DNA of 64,000 bases from Nitrosospira multiformis (lineage in GTDB: Bacteria; Pseudomonadota; Gammaproteobacteria; Burkholderiales; Nitrosomonadaceae), in assembly GCF_900103165.1 (NCBI RefSeq), contig NZ_FNKY01000001.1:248001-312000 (forward strand). Reading direction: 5' to 3'. Under the pieces are notes generated by a model. That model was not told the origin of the DNA and made no database searches. It worked only from the letters and a program-made list of their open reading frames with translations. This document shows positions 9,184 to 21,579 of the stretch, piece after piece (the stretch's first letter is position 1; each line of letters opens with the position of its first letter). The position numbers were made by a program, and so were the translations under genes.

Positions 9184-9912
9184 ATGCCGAGAAATCCAAC
9201 CAAACTCTATAGCCAGCACGTTGCCAACCTTCGAGAGCTGGAAGCGGCATTGAGCAATGTTGCGCGCCTAGCGCGAGCCGCAATTGCCTCCAACGATCCG
9301 CAGCGTAGCCTACGAACGCTCTTGCGCCTGTATGCCTTTCTTATCGGCGCCTGGGCCGAGTGTCGGCTTCGAAAACTCCTACATGAGGAATACGGTTTCG
9401 CCGAAATCGAGCGTTCTCCCATACTCGACAAGCAAACTCAACTTGAGCAGTGGGAGGCCATGGTTGACGCGGCATTCCGCAAGCATCATGGTCTGCCAAA
9501 AGCTGCACTTAATGAGCGTACTTTGGGCATTGCGCACGCAGCGCGACGTACTGCTTTACTGAGCGCATTGCATAATGAACTACGAATTGTGATCGAGATC
9601 AGAAACAAGCTCGCGCACGGACAATGGATCTATCCATTCAACTCGAATGGCACAGAGGTTGAACCCGACAAGCACAAACTCATAAACAAAGAGAATTTAC
9701 TCTCGCTGGAATTCAAGCTTGCGCTACTTGGTCACCTAGCCGACGCCGTTCATGACCTGGTTGTGAGTCCTCGCACATTTGAGCGCGACTTCGAAAGTCA
9801 TTTCAAGAAGCTATCCCAAGTTCGAACAAATCTTGCGCGAAGAAACTATGACAAGTACGCTCAATCACTTATTAACTCACGTCGATCCGCGCGCACGACG
9901 AGAGAAATCTAA
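9184..9912 (+). CDS. HEPN-motif protein, putative ribonuclease
   Basis: A mostly helical 242-residue protein. RNKLAH (about 140-145) is a good match to the R-x4-6-H catalytic motif of HEPN RNases, and EIRNKLAHGQW matches the sequence style of the RiboL-PSP-HEPN/MAE_28990 groups. Upstream helices (LRTLLRLYAFLIGAWAECRL) resemble the helix that packs against the motif. I chose the ATG at 9184 because the longer reading from 9118 translates the structured DNA upstream. No nucleotidyltransferase (MNT) partner is encoded beside it, so it may act alone or with the nearby higBA island. HEPN proteins often cut tRNA or other RNA in defence or toxin systems; that role here is inference. Confidence 0.6.
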   Translation: MPRNPTKLYSQHVANLRELEAALSNVARLARAAIASNDPQRSLRTLLRLYAFLIGAWAECRLRKLLHEEYGFAEIERSPILDKQTQLEQWEAMVDAAFRKHHGLPKAALNERTLGIAHAARRTALLSALHNELRIVIEIRNKLAHGQWIYPFNSNGTEVEPDKHKLINKENLLSLEFKLALLGHLADAVHDLVVSPRTFERDFESHFKKLSQVRTNLARRNYDKYAQSLINSRRSARTTREI

Positions 9913-10068
9913 CCTCTCATTCTAATAAACTCTTCTCGGCAGCAGCTAAAAACGTTTTCTACCGCCTCGTACATCAGCTCTGAGGAAGATTGATCACCAG
10001 CGCAGTGTCGTTTGCGGACATGGCTTGACATCATAGGTCAGATCAGGTCTGGGGTATCACACCTATAA

Positions 10069-11913
10069 TTACTCCACCGTCACCGATTTCGCCAGATTTC
10101 TAGGCTTATCCACATCGGTGCCTTTTTGCAGCGCAACATGATAAGCAAGCAATTGCAGGGGGATGGTATGAAGGATGGGGCTGAGCGACCCGGCATGTTC
10201 CGCCAGGCGAATGATATGCACGCCTTCGCTTTCCTGAATGTGGGAATCGGCATCGGCAAAAACGTAGAGTTCACCGCCGCGCGCGCGGACCTCCTGCAAA
10301 TTGGATTTGAGTTTTTCCAGTAGCGCGTCGTTGGGCGCAATGGCGACCACCGGCATATCCTTGTCCACCAGTGCGAGCGGACCATGCTTCAATTCCCCAG
10401 CGGCGTAGGCTTCGGCGTGGATGTAGGAAATTTCCTTGAGCTTGAGCGCGCCTTCCATGGCGATGGGATAGTGTACGCCGCGTCCGAGAAACAAGGCATG
10501 ACGTTTTTGGGCAAATCCTTCTGCCCAGATCTTGACCTGCGGTTCCACTTGCAGCGCATGTTGCAGCGCGACGGGCAGGTGCCGCAGCGCGGCAATGATC
10601 TCGCGTTCGCCCTCATCGGATAACTTGCCGCGCAGTTTTGCCAACGTCATGGCAAGCAGCATCAGCGCCGCCAACTGGGTGGTGAATGCCTTGGTGGAGG
10701 CGACGCCAATCTCCGGGCCGGCGCGGGTTAGAAAGCGCAGATCGGTCTGCCGCACCAGGGCACTTTCCGCCACATTGCAGATGGCAAGGCTGTGGCGATG
10801 CCCGAGGGATCGGGCGTAGCTGAGCGCGGCCAGCGTATCCGCTGTCTCCCCCGATTGGGAAATCCCCACCACCAGCGCGTTGGGGCTGGCAACCGGGTCA
10901 CGGTAGCGGTATTCGCTGGCAATCTCGACAGTGCAGGTCAACCCCGCCAGCGTTTCCAGCCAGTAGCGCGCAACCAGGCCCGCGTGGTAGCTGGTACCGC
11001 AGGCGAGTATCAGAATGCTGTCGGTGGTTTTGAAGATATCCTCCGCTTCGCTGCCAAACAGGCGGGGAGAGATAGAGTGTGCATTGAGCACCATTTCCAG
11101 CGTATTCGCCACGACACCCGGCTGTTCGAATATTTCCTTCTGCATGAAATGGGCATAAGGTCCCATATCCACCGCTTCGTTGGTGAGCTCACTTTCATGG
11201 ATGGGGCGAATCACTTCCTTGCGCGTACCATTGTGGAGGCTGACAATCCGGTAGCCGTCGCGGCGCAGCTCGGCCACATCGCCTTCTTCCAGGTAGATCA
11301 TCTGCTTCGTCACCTGCAATAAGGCAGAGGCGTCGGAGGCCGCATAGTTGCCGGATTCGCTTAATCCCAATAACAGTGGTGCGCCGTTGCGGGAAACAAC
11401 GATACGCTCTGGATGCGCTTCTTCCATCACAGCGATGGCATAGGCGCCTTGTAATTCGTCTACGGAACGGCACACCGCCTCGAAAAGATCGGAGGTTTCC
11501 CTCAGATTAAACGTAATGAGGTGAGCGATAACTTCGGTGTCGGTGTCAGAAGTGAATTGAAATCCCAAGCTCTGTAACCGTTGCCGCAGGAGTTCATGAT
11601 TTTCGATGATGCCGTTGTGCACGACCGCCACTTTCGAGATTTCACCGGAAAAATGAGGGTGGGCGTTGCGCTCGGAAGGTGCGCCGTGAGTCGCCCAACG
11701 GGTGTGGGCGATGCCGATCTCGCCGTGAAAATCCTGCTCGTCCGCCAGCTTGCTGAGTTCGGCGACCCGCCCGGTGGTGCGCAATCGGTGCAATCCGCCA
11801 TTCATCAGCGCGAGCCCGGCGGAATCGTAACCCCGGTATTCAAGACGCCGCAAACCTTCCAGCAGGGCCGGAACAATGTTATTTCTGGCTACCGCACCGA
11901 CTATTCCGCACAT
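10069..11913 (-). CDS. glmS: Glutamine--fructose-6-phosphate aminotransferase (isomerizing)
   Basis: Makes glucosamine-6-phosphate from fructose-6-phosphate and glutamine, the first committed step to UDP-GlcNAc. It starts MCGIVGAVA, so Cys2 is the Ntn nucleophile after Met removal. The glutaminase domain spans about 1-225 ([19 protein letters not shown]). Two SIS isomerase domains follow ([30 protein letters not shown]), with the C-terminal tail LAKSVTVE. Length 614 is standard. It lies 67 bases downstream of glmU on the same strand, a usual pair that would feed both peptidoglycan and the EPS genes in this window. Confidence 0.98.
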   Translation of the reverse strand: MCGIVGAVARNNIVPALLEGLRRLEYRGYDSAGLALMNGGLHRLRTTGRVAELSKLADEQDFHGEIGIAHTRWATHGAPSERNAHPHFSGEISKVAVVHNGIIENHELLRQRLQSLGFQFTSDTDTEVIAHLITFNLRETSDLFEAVCRSVDELQGAYAIAVMEEAHPERIVVSRNGAPLLLGLSESGNYAASDASALLQVTKQMIYLEEGDVAELRRDGYRIVSLHNGTRKEVIRPIHESELTNEAVDMGPYAHFMQKEIFEQPGVVANTLEMVLNAHSISPRLFGSEAEDIFKTTDSILILACGTSYHAGLVARYWLETLAGLTCTVEIASEYRYRDPVASPNALVVGISQSGETADTLAALSYARSLGHRHSLAICNVAESALVRQTDLRFLTRAGPEIGVASTKAFTTQLAALMLLAMTLAKLRGKLSDEGEREIIAALRHLPVALQHALQVEPQVKIWAEGFAQKRHALFLGRGVHYPIAMEGALKLKEISYIHAEAYAAGELKHGPLALVDKDMPVVAIAPNDALLEKLKSNLQEVRARGGELYVFADADSHIQESEGVHIIRLAEHAGSLSPILHTIPLQLLAYHVALQKGTDVDKPRNLAKSVTVE

Positions 11914-11980
11914 TGATCGATTTCCTCTCTGTTTCGTTCCGGGGAGTTACAAGATTGAGAAAGTTTTGCTGTTCCACATT

Positions 11981-13363
11981 TCATTTGTCGCCCTTCGGTT
12001 TTTTTGCGGGCCGCTTCCATCCATCGACACTCATCTGTTTGGCGCGTGACAACGTCAGTGTCTCCGGCGGTGTATCTTTGGTGATGGTCGAACCTGCGCC
12101 AATGGTCGAGCCTTGCGCCACTCTCACCGGCGCGACCAGTTGCGTATCGGAGCCGACAAAAACGTCGTCCTCGATGATGGTCTGGTATTTGTTGGCGCCA
12201 TCGTAGTTGCAGGTAATCGTCCCGGCACCGATGTTGACATTCTTGCCCACTATGGAGTCGCCGATGTAACTCAGATGATTCGCCTTGCTGCCGGCGGCAA
12301 TGGTGCTATTTTTGACCTCGACGAAATTACCGATATGCACTTCGTTGGCAAGCCTTGTTCCAGGACGGATGCGGGCGTAAGGGCCAATGCGGCAATCCTT
12401 GCCGATTTCAGCGGACTCGATCAGGCTGAAGGGGGCAATCGCCGAGCCCGCCGCAACTTTGACATTTTTCAGAATACTGTGAGCGCCGACTTTCACGCCG
12501 TCGGCCAGCTGTACATGGCCCTCAAAAATGCAATTGATGTCGATCTCCACATCCCTGCCGCAGTCGAGTCGGCCGCGAATATCGATACGAGACATATCGG
12601 CCAGGGTCACTCCTTGATCCAGCAGTTTTTTTGCGTACTCATTCTGGTAAATACGCTCAAGCGCGGTCAGGTGCGTCTTGCTATTAACGCCGCTCGTTTC
12701 CCAATCGTACGCAGGCTGGGCTGCTTGCACCTTGACGCCATCCTTGACCGCCATCGCCACAATATCGGTCAGGTAATACTCCTTTTGCGTATTCTTATTT
12801 TCCAGCTTATGCAACCAGCCGTGGAGATATAGATTTGGAATCACCATGATGCCGGTATTGATCTCGCGGATTTGCCGCTGGGCTTTGCTGGCGTCCTTCT
12901 CTTCGACGATGGCAACGATTCCACCCGTTTCATCATCCCGAACAATTCTCCCATAGCCGGCGGGGTCAACCAGCTCTACCGTCAGCAGGGCGAAACTTTT
13001 CGACTCCGCCGTTGCGATCAACCTCCTCAGGGTTTCGATGCTGGTCAGCGGCACATCGCCGTACAACACGAGTGTCATGCCGGTGTTGTCCAGGTGCGGC
13101 AGCGCTTGCATCAGCGCATGGCCGGTGCCCAGTTGCGGCGTCTGTTGCACCCAGGTAAGGCCCTCGTCGCCAATCGCTTGAGGCACGGCCTCGCCGCCAT
13201 GTCCGTAGACCACACAAATGCTCTGTGGCGACAATGAGCGGGCCGTATCGAGCACATGTCCGAGCAAGGGTTTTCCGGCCAGCGGATGTAAAACCTTGGG
13301 CAGTGCCGAATGCATGCGCTTGCCGAGTCCGGCAGCGAGAATGACGATATTTAAATTAGACAT
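11981..13363 (-). CDS. glmU: Bifunctional UDP-N-acetylglucosamine pyrophosphorylase / GlcN-1-P acetyltransferase
   Basis: Acetylates glucosamine-1-phosphate and couples it to UTP, giving UDP-GlcNAc. The N-terminal uridylyltransferase domain begins ILAAGLGKRMHSALPKVL. The C-terminal left-handed beta-helix (from about 250) shows hexapeptide repeats and the acetyl-CoA-binding segment GDSIVGKNVNIGAGTITCNY. I place the start at MSNLNIVILAAG (13363); 13 more in-frame residues upstream (from 13402) are not family-like. It is 460 residues long, normal, and transcribed with glmS. Confidence 0.97.
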   Translation of the reverse strand: MSNLNIVILAAGLGKRMHSALPKVLHPLAGKPLLGHVLDTARSLSPQSICVVYGHGGEAVPQAIGDEGLTWVQQTPQLGTGHALMQALPHLDNTGMTLVLYGDVPLTSIETLRRLIATAESKSFALLTVELVDPAGYGRIVRDDETGGIVAIVEEKDASKAQRQIREINTGIMVIPNLYLHGWLHKLENKNTQKEYYLTDIVAMAVKDGVKVQAAQPAYDWETSGVNSKTHLTALERIYQNEYAKKLLDQGVTLADMSRIDIRGRLDCGRDVEIDINCIFEGHVQLADGVKVGAHSILKNVKVAAGSAIAPFSLIESAEIGKDCRIGPYARIRPGTRLANEVHIGNFVEVKNSTIAAGSKANHLSYIGDSIVGKNVNIGAGTITCNYDGANKYQTIIEDDVFVGSDTQLVAPVRVAQGSTIGAGSTITKDTPPETLTLSRAKQMSVDGWKRPAKKPKGDK

Positions 13364-13478
13364 TAAGAATAGTAAAGAATCCCGGCTGCAAGCAGCAGGC
13401 ATGACTATTTTGTGTATTGGTCGCAGACGGTAAACAGTTCAGGGAAATACTATTGATCCAGCGAGCAAACAGTATAAG

Positions 13479-13566
13479 CGTCATGTCAGCGGAAGCCGGT
13501 ATCCAACGAGATGCAAAGTACACCATTACCGGTTTTGGCTGGATTCCAGATCAGGCCGGAATGACG
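13479..13566. repeat. 88-bp intergenic element with imperfect 27-bp terminal inverted repeats
   Basis: The left end (13479-13505) starts CGTCAT and ends GGTATCCA. The reverse complement of the right end (13540-13566) starts CGTCATTCCGGC and ends GGAATCCA. This has the look of the GTCATTCC...GGAATCC class of small dispersed intergenic repeats in betaproteobacteria. Its copy number here cannot be judged from one window. Confidence 0.55.
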
Positions 13567-13758
13567 AAATCATGGTATTTTCTCGGCGGACAAATAACTA
13601 TAAACGTTTCGGTCCTGAAAAGGATGACGCTAATTTATCACATTGCGCGCTCAAAATCCAAGTGCGGCATCTTTTTGCATAAATTGGCGTGACCTGACCG
13701 CAACCGCTTTGATGGGATTTTAATATACGTCGGTTCTATTTCACTATCGTGTCAATAA

Positions 13759-13782
13759 CCCCAACTTTTCCAAACGTTGGGG
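13759..13782. terminator. Possible second hairpin downstream of the atp operon
   Basis: Arms CCCCAAC (13759-13765) and GTTGGGG (13776-13782) enclose ten bases. It lies 15 bases beyond the main terminator. T-richness on either side is weak, so it may be a back-up or bidirectional stop. Confidence 0.4.
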
Positions 13783-13796
13783 CTTATTCCCAGGAA

Positions 13797-13822
13797 TAAA
13801 AAAGGCGGCTATCGCCGCCTTT
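13797..13822 (-). terminator. Rho-independent terminator of the atp operon
   Basis: Read on the minus strand, a 9-bp stem AAAGGCGGC / GCCGCCTTT with a four-base loop is followed by a run of T. It starts 28 bases after the atpC stop and is the natural end of the atp transcript. Confidence 0.88.
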
Positions 13823-13849
13823 GCCGGAACTCGCACATGCTGTGCTGGA

Positions 13850-14269
13850 TCAGTGCTTACGTTTTCTCAGCTTCTGGATCGCCGCCAATTGCGCTACCGC
13901 TTCGCCTAGTTCAGCCTGCGCCTGTGCATAATCCATTGCGGAGATACGGTTCTGCATGGCCTCTTCCGCCCGTTTCTTGGCTTCGATTGCTTTTGTCTCG
14001 TCGAGATTTGCCCCACGTATAGCAGTGTCGGCCAGGATGGTCACCACGTCCGGCTGGATTTCCAGCAAGCCGCCCGAGACATAGACAAGCTCTTCTTCCT
14101 TCAACGGCGCTTTGATGCGTACCGCCCCGGGCTTGATCCGGGTCAGCATCGGGGTGTGTTGCGGATAAATACCCACTTCTCCCGCCTCCGCCGGAGCCAC
14201 CAGGAACTCTGCGGGACCGGAATAAATGGATTCCTCGGCACTGACAATATCAACGTGAAAAATGCCCAT
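13850..14269 (-). CDS. atpC: F1Fo ATP synthase subunit epsilon
   Basis: Central-stalk subunit that couples rotation to catalysis and can inhibit ATP hydrolysis. It starts [18 protein letters not shown], with the beta-sandwich containing the conserved [19 protein letters not shown] (residues about 31-49). The C-terminal helix pair is Ala/Lys/Arg-rich. Length 139 is standard. It is the last gene of the operon. The 173-base gap from atpD is the widest within the operon and contains two hairpins. Confidence 0.97.
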   Translation of the reverse strand: MGIFHVDIVSAEESIYSGPAEFLVAPAEAGEVGIYPQHTPMLTRIKPGAVRIKAPLKEEELVYVSGGLLEIQPDVVTILADTAIRGANLDETKAIEAKKRAEEAMQNRISAMDYAQAQAELGEAVAQLAAIQKLRKRKH

Positions 14270-14342
14270 TTTACCTTCTGTTCATCATTTGATCGGCTGG
14301 CTTAGTTACACTATATGCTCATGAAGCATTCGCAGTAGAAAA

Positions 14343-14428
14343 TAACCCGATGGGTTACGCTTCTCTCCACCCATCCTACTGACAATCTCTATAAGGGCAT
14401 ATATATTCATGAAGCCAGCTTCATGAAT
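14343..14428. repeat. Two hairpins in the atpD-atpC spacer
   Basis: A 24-base near-perfect palindrome has arms ATTCATGAAGC (14405-14415) and GCTTCATGAAT (14418-14428) around two bases, 15 bases after the atpD stop. A smaller hairpin TAACCC-GAT-GGGTTA lies at 14343-14357. No T-run follows either. They could be processing or stability elements that set atpC dosage. Confidence 0.6.
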
Positions 14429-14442
14429 AACCCTTTTCCTTT

Positions 14443-16732
<2,290 letters not shown>

Positions 16733-16735
16733 CGT

Positions 16736-18277
16736 TTAATAGGTTCCGTTCTTCTTGAAGTCCTGAATTGCGGCATCGAGCTCTTTCTCGGTTGCTGCAT
16801 CGAGGTCCTTGGTGCTCTCGATTTTATCAATAATGGCGCTATATAGTCTCCGGATATGGCCCTTGAGTGCCGATTCGAATGCCAGTCCGCGCTTGACTTC
16901 CACATCGTCCAGATATCCCTTGTTGACAGCGAACAAGGTAATGGCCATTTCGGATACGCTCAAGGTGGCATACTGCGGCTGCTTCATCAGTTCAGTCACC
17001 ATTTTTCCGCGTTCCAATTGCTTGCGCGTCGCTTCATCAAGATCCGATGCAAACTGCGCAAACGCCGCAAGTTCGCGATATTGCGCCAATGCGAGACGTA
17101 CACCGCCACCCAATTTCTTGATAACCTTAGTCTGAGCCGCGCCACCCACGCGCGACACCGAAACCCCCGCATTGATCGCGGGACGGATACCTGCGTTGAA
17201 TAAATCGGTTTCCAGAAATATCTGGCCATCGGTAATCGAGATGACATTGGTGGGAACGAAAGCGGTTACGTCACCCGCCTGAGTCTCAATCACTGGAAGT
17301 GCGGTGAGCGAACCCGTTTTACCTTTCACCGCGCCATTGGTGGCTTTTTCAACGTATGCCGCACTCACCCGCGCGGCGCGTTCCAGCAAACGCGAATGCA
17401 GATAAAATACGTCACCGGGATAGGCTTCCCGTCCGGGCGGACGCCGCAGCAGCAGTGAGATCTGCCGGTAAGCCCATGCCTGCTTGGTTAGATCGTCATA
17501 AATGATGAGAGCGTCTTCACCCTTATCGCGAAAGTATTCGCCCATGGTGCAGCCGGAATAAGGTGCGATGAACTGCATTGCCGCGGATTCGGATGCAGTG
17601 GCAGCCACCACAATCGTGTACTCCATCGCGCCATGCTCTTCCAGTTTGCGTACGACGTTGGCGATGGATGATGCTTTCTGTCCGATCGCGACGTAGATGC
17701 AGACCATCTTTTCGCCCTTCTGATTGATGATCGCGTCCACCGCCACGGCAGTCTTGCCCGTCTGACGGTCGCCGATAATCAATTCGCGCTGACCACGCCC
17801 GATGGGAACCATGGCATCGATGGACTTGAGTCCGGTCTGAACCGGTTGATTCACCGATTGACGCCATATCACACCCGGTGCAATTTTTTCAATCGGCTCG
17901 GAGTGCTTCGTGGCTATCGGACCTTTACCGTCGATCGGTTGCCCAAGCGCATTGACTACGCGGCCCATCAACTCCTCGCCTACCGGCACCTCCAGGATAC
18001 GGCCGGTACACTTGACGATATCGCCTTCGGTAATATGCTCGTATGAGCCCATGATTACCGCACCCACGGAGTCACGCTCGAGATTGAGTGCGAGACCAAA
18101 CGTATTGCCGGGGAACTCCAGCATCTCACCCTGCATCACGTCGGAGAGACCATGAATACGCACGATACCGTCAGTTACTGAAACAATCGTGCCCTGTGTA
18201 CGGACTTCCGCGGAGACGGCCAGCCCCTCGATTCTGCTTCTAATCAGCTCACTGATTTCGGATGGATTTAACTGCAT
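16736..18277 (-). CDS. atpA: F1Fo ATP synthase subunit alpha
   Basis: Non-catalytic nucleotide-binding subunit of F1. The P-loop GDRQTGKT is at 169-176, and the family features [22 protein letters not shown] and [16 protein letters not shown] are present (quoted parts lie at about 280-310 and 370-390). It is 513 residues long, standard. It is preceded by atpH with 12 bases between. Confidence 0.98.
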   Translation of the reverse strand: MQLNPSEISELIRSRIEGLAVSAEVRTQGTIVSVTDGIVRIHGLSDVMQGEMLEFPGNTFGLALNLERDSVGAVIMGSYEHITEGDIVKCTGRILEVPVGEELMGRVVNALGQPIDGKGPIATKHSEPIEKIAPGVIWRQSVNQPVQTGLKSIDAMVPIGRGQRELIIGDRQTGKTAVAVDAIINQKGEKMVCIYVAIGQKASSIANVVRKLEEHGAMEYTIVVAATASESAAMQFIAPYSGCTMGEYFRDKGEDALIIYDDLTKQAWAYRQISLLLRRPPGREAYPGDVFYLHSRLLERAARVSAAYVEKATNGAVKGKTGSLTALPVIETQAGDVTAFVPTNVISITDGQIFLETDLFNAGIRPAINAGVSVSRVGGAAQTKVIKKLGGGVRLALAQYRELAAFAQFASDLDEATRKQLERGKMVTELMKQPQYATLSVSEMAITLFAVNKGYLDDVEVKRGLAFESALKGHIRRLYSAIIDKIESTKDLDAATEKELDAAIQDFKKNGTY

Positions 18278-18289
18278 TTCAAATAACTC

Positions 18290-18826
18290 CTAGCTTTTAA
18301 GTGCAACAGCCATGGCTTCCAGTTTACCGCGCACGGAGGTATCCAGTACTTCGTCGCCGATTTCAACCTTCACCCCGCCTATCAATTCCGGATCAATACT
18401 CACCTTGGCCTCTATTTTGCGCTTGAACTTGGCTTCAAGGTTAACCACCAGTTCTTTCAATTGCTCATCACTCATGGCAAATGCGGAAGCGATCTTCGCG
18501 CCCAGCACACCTTCGTGCTGTGTTTTCAGCTGTTCGAACAACTCGCTCACCTCGGGCAATATCGCGATCCGGCCATTTTCCGCCAGCAGAACGATGAAAT
18601 TGCGGCCTGCTTCATTGAAGCTGTCGCCGCCTATACTGAGAAGCAACTCGCCCAATCGCCTGGCCGGCACTTTTGGATTACCAATGAGCGCACGTATATT
18701 GCCGTCTGCGGCGATGGTGGCCGCCAGTTGCAGCATCTCGGACCAGGCAGGGAGTGTATCAGCCGCTTTGGCCAGCCTGAAGACGGCTTCCGCGTAAGGT
18801 CGTGCGATCGTGCGGGCTTCAGCCAT
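18290..18826 (-). CDS. atpH: F1Fo ATP synthase subunit delta
   Basis: Peripheral-stalk subunit linking the b dimer to the top of F1. It has ARPYAEAVFRLAK at the N-terminus and the C-terminal DPELIGGVKVEIGDEVLDTSVRGKL region (about 143-167) typical of delta. Length 178 is normal, and it sits three bases from atpF. Confidence 0.95.
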   Translation of the reverse strand: MAEARTIARPYAEAVFRLAKAADTLPAWSEMLQLAATIAADGNIRALIGNPKVPARRLGELLLSIGGDSFNEAGRNFIVLLAENGRIAILPEVSELFEQLKTQHEGVLGAKIASAFAMSDEQLKELVVNLEAKFKRKIEAKVSIDPELIGGVKVEIGDEVLDTSVRGKLEAMAVALKS

Positions 18827-18829
18827 TGC

Positions 18830-19300
18830 CTAGAGCTCCGCTTTAATGGAGGCGAGCAGATCAGCGTGCGTTTTGGCATCGACTTCGCGGTGCAGGATTT
18901 TCGCAGCGCCTGCCAAAGCCAGGTCGGCCACGTGTTGCCGTAATGCTTCCCTGGCACGGAAGACTTCCTGTTCGATCTCTGCCTTGGCACCGACGAGGAT
19001 GCGGCTACCTTCATCCTTTGCGACGTTCTTCGCTTCCTCGACAATCTCGGACGCGCGTTTTTCGGCCTGAGCGATGATATCGGCCGCCCGATGCTTGGCC
19101 TCTCTCACCACATCGGCGGAACGGTGGCTTGCCAGCTCCAATTCCTGTTTGCCCCGCTCGCCCGCCGCCAGACCGTCGGCAATGGTTTTCTGCCGGGTTT
19201 CGATTGCGCGCATCAACGGCGGCCACACAAACTTGACCGTGAACCAGATAAATATGGCGAACGCCATCGCTTGAGAAAAAAGCGTGAAATTGATATTCAT
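18830..19300 (-). CDS. atpF: F1Fo ATP synthase subunit b
   Basis: Membrane-anchored peripheral stalk. It starts [20 protein letters not shown] with a single transmembrane helix, followed by a long charged coiled coil. A longer frame extends upstream to 19396, but the hydrophobic start at 19300 is the family start. It is 156 residues long, matching E. coli b. Confidence 0.96.
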   Translation of the reverse strand: MNINFTLFSQAMAFAIFIWFTVKFVWPPLMRAIETRQKTIADGLAAGERGKQELELASHRSADVVREAKHRAADIIAQAEKRASEIVEEAKNVAKDEGSRILVGAKAEIEQEVFRAREALRQHVADLALAGAAKILHREVDAKTHADLLASIKAEL

Positions 19301-19337
19301 GGCTAGTCTCTGATTATGATACCGGGGGCAGGCATTA

Positions 19338-19664
<327 letters not shown>

Positions 19665-19669
19665 TTAAA

Positions 19670-20485
<816 letters not shown>

Positions 20486-20494
20486 CTATTCAAA

Positions 20495-20884
20495 CTATTT
20501 AATCCCGGCAGCGTTTGTTTCATCCGTTACAAACAGTGCCATGCCAAAAATCAGTACCGTCACCGCGAACGTTCCGATAAAACCGACCGCGACCACATCC
20601 TCATAAAGCGTCAAAACAAGCCAGAGTAATATGATCATGGTAATGATCTTTATCGCCTCCGCTTTCAGCGCCGTTATCAGCACGCCCCCCGCAGTGGCGC
20701 CCTGGTAGTGCGAGATCACCGTCGCAAAGGCGGCGGCGGAAATAATGCTGATCACCCCTCCCAATAATGCGGAAGCCGCGCCATGAAATCCCCACAGCAG
20801 GCCAAGGATCAGCACCATCGCCACGGTGACGATCATTTGCCAACGCATGACAATGCGCACCGGCTTGTTTCGTATCCAAGGCAT
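20495..20884 (-). CDS. atpI: ATP synthase assembly protein I
   Basis: Small four-helix membrane protein that assists c-ring assembly and is usually the first gene of the operon, as here. Hydrophobic segments lie at about 15-35, 37-58, 70-90 and 98-120. Length 129 is typical. Recognition rests mainly on position and topology; the sequence itself is poorly conserved in this family. Confidence 0.88.
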   Translation of the reverse strand: MPWIRNKPVRIVMRWQMIVTVAMVLILGLLWGFHGAASALLGGVISIISAAAFATVISHYQGATAGGVLITALKAEAIKIITMIILLWLVLTLYEDVVAVGFIGTFAVTVLIFGMALFVTDETNAAGIK

Positions 20885-21508
20885 ATTGTTGGTGTCTGTC
20901 AGAAAACAGCGGCTTGGCGTGACACTGGGCGGGTTGAAATTTTTTTCACAAGATCTGAATTTTCATTTCCCCAGCCGGTGCCCCTCTCAGGGTTCATCTT
21001 TGGGCCAGCCGAAACGGTAAAACTCCACGATCCGGCACTGACTGAATTTCAAAACACGCGGATTTTAATCTGCTTGCGCCCGCCAGTCAATGGGAAGTCT
21101 TCCCGGTATATCCGTGATTCACTACGAAAGTTATTAAAAGCATCACATTACGCGCGAAATTGATACGGTTGCCGCAGGTATCAGGCAGGGGCCATTCCAC
21201 GGCAACCTATCTTTGAAAACAGCCGTTTTTATAGCGTTTAACGATGGGAACCGCGAAAGATCGGAAGAAAATTGTTACGTCCAGGAATTGAGACGGTATG
21301 GATAAATGATGAAATTCCGACTGAATGATTGCTGCCACACCATCCGATTACGGCTTGTGAACAGAGGATCTCATGGGGCTTTCATCTTCCTTTTCACTGT
21401 CAGAAAAGCACGTCAAAAACCATAGCGAGAATGTCGGAAATCTTTACACCTTATAGTATTATCAACCGGCACCATTCATAACTTATTAATTATGATGTGC
21501 ATTATATT
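20885..21508. other. Intergenic region between the divergent atp operon and the PEP-CTERM gene
   Basis: About 620 bases with no convincing gene. It must contain the atp promoter (minus strand), but no box stands out. One 8-bp inverted repeat GGTTGCCG / CGGCAACC (21177-21184, 21210-21217) is visible. The last 100 bases turn AT-rich toward the sigma-54 site. Confidence 0.5.
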
Positions 21509-21526
21509 GAGGTACAATTTTTGCTT
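21509..21526 (+). promoter_or_regulatory. Sigma-54 (-24/-12) promoter of the PEP-CTERM gene
   Basis: GG (21511-21512) is followed by exactly ten bases and GC (21523-21524), read as GGTAC-AATTT-TTGCT. This fits the RpoN consensus (GGCAC-N5-TTGCW) apart from T for C in the -24 element. It lies 53 bases before the ATG. In exosortase A genomes, PEP-CTERM genes are commonly controlled by RpoN with the PrsK/PrsR two-component pair. That link is established knowledge for other species and inference here. Confidence 0.65.
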
Positions 21527-21579
21527 CAGTTTAATTTTACGGTTATTGCTTTGCTCAGACTGTTTTGACGGAGGTAGCG

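Noticed and set aside
12113-12832. 239-codon ORF antisense to glmU
   Set aside because: Fully inside a well-supported gene on the opposite strand; the translation has no family features.
13417-13692. 91-codon plus-strand ORF between glmU and atpC
   Set aside because: It runs across the small dispersed-repeat candidate and reads typical repeat-derived peptide.
21177-21217. 8-bp inverted repeat as an intrinsic terminator
   Set aside because: 25-base loop, no T-run and no gene ending beside it.
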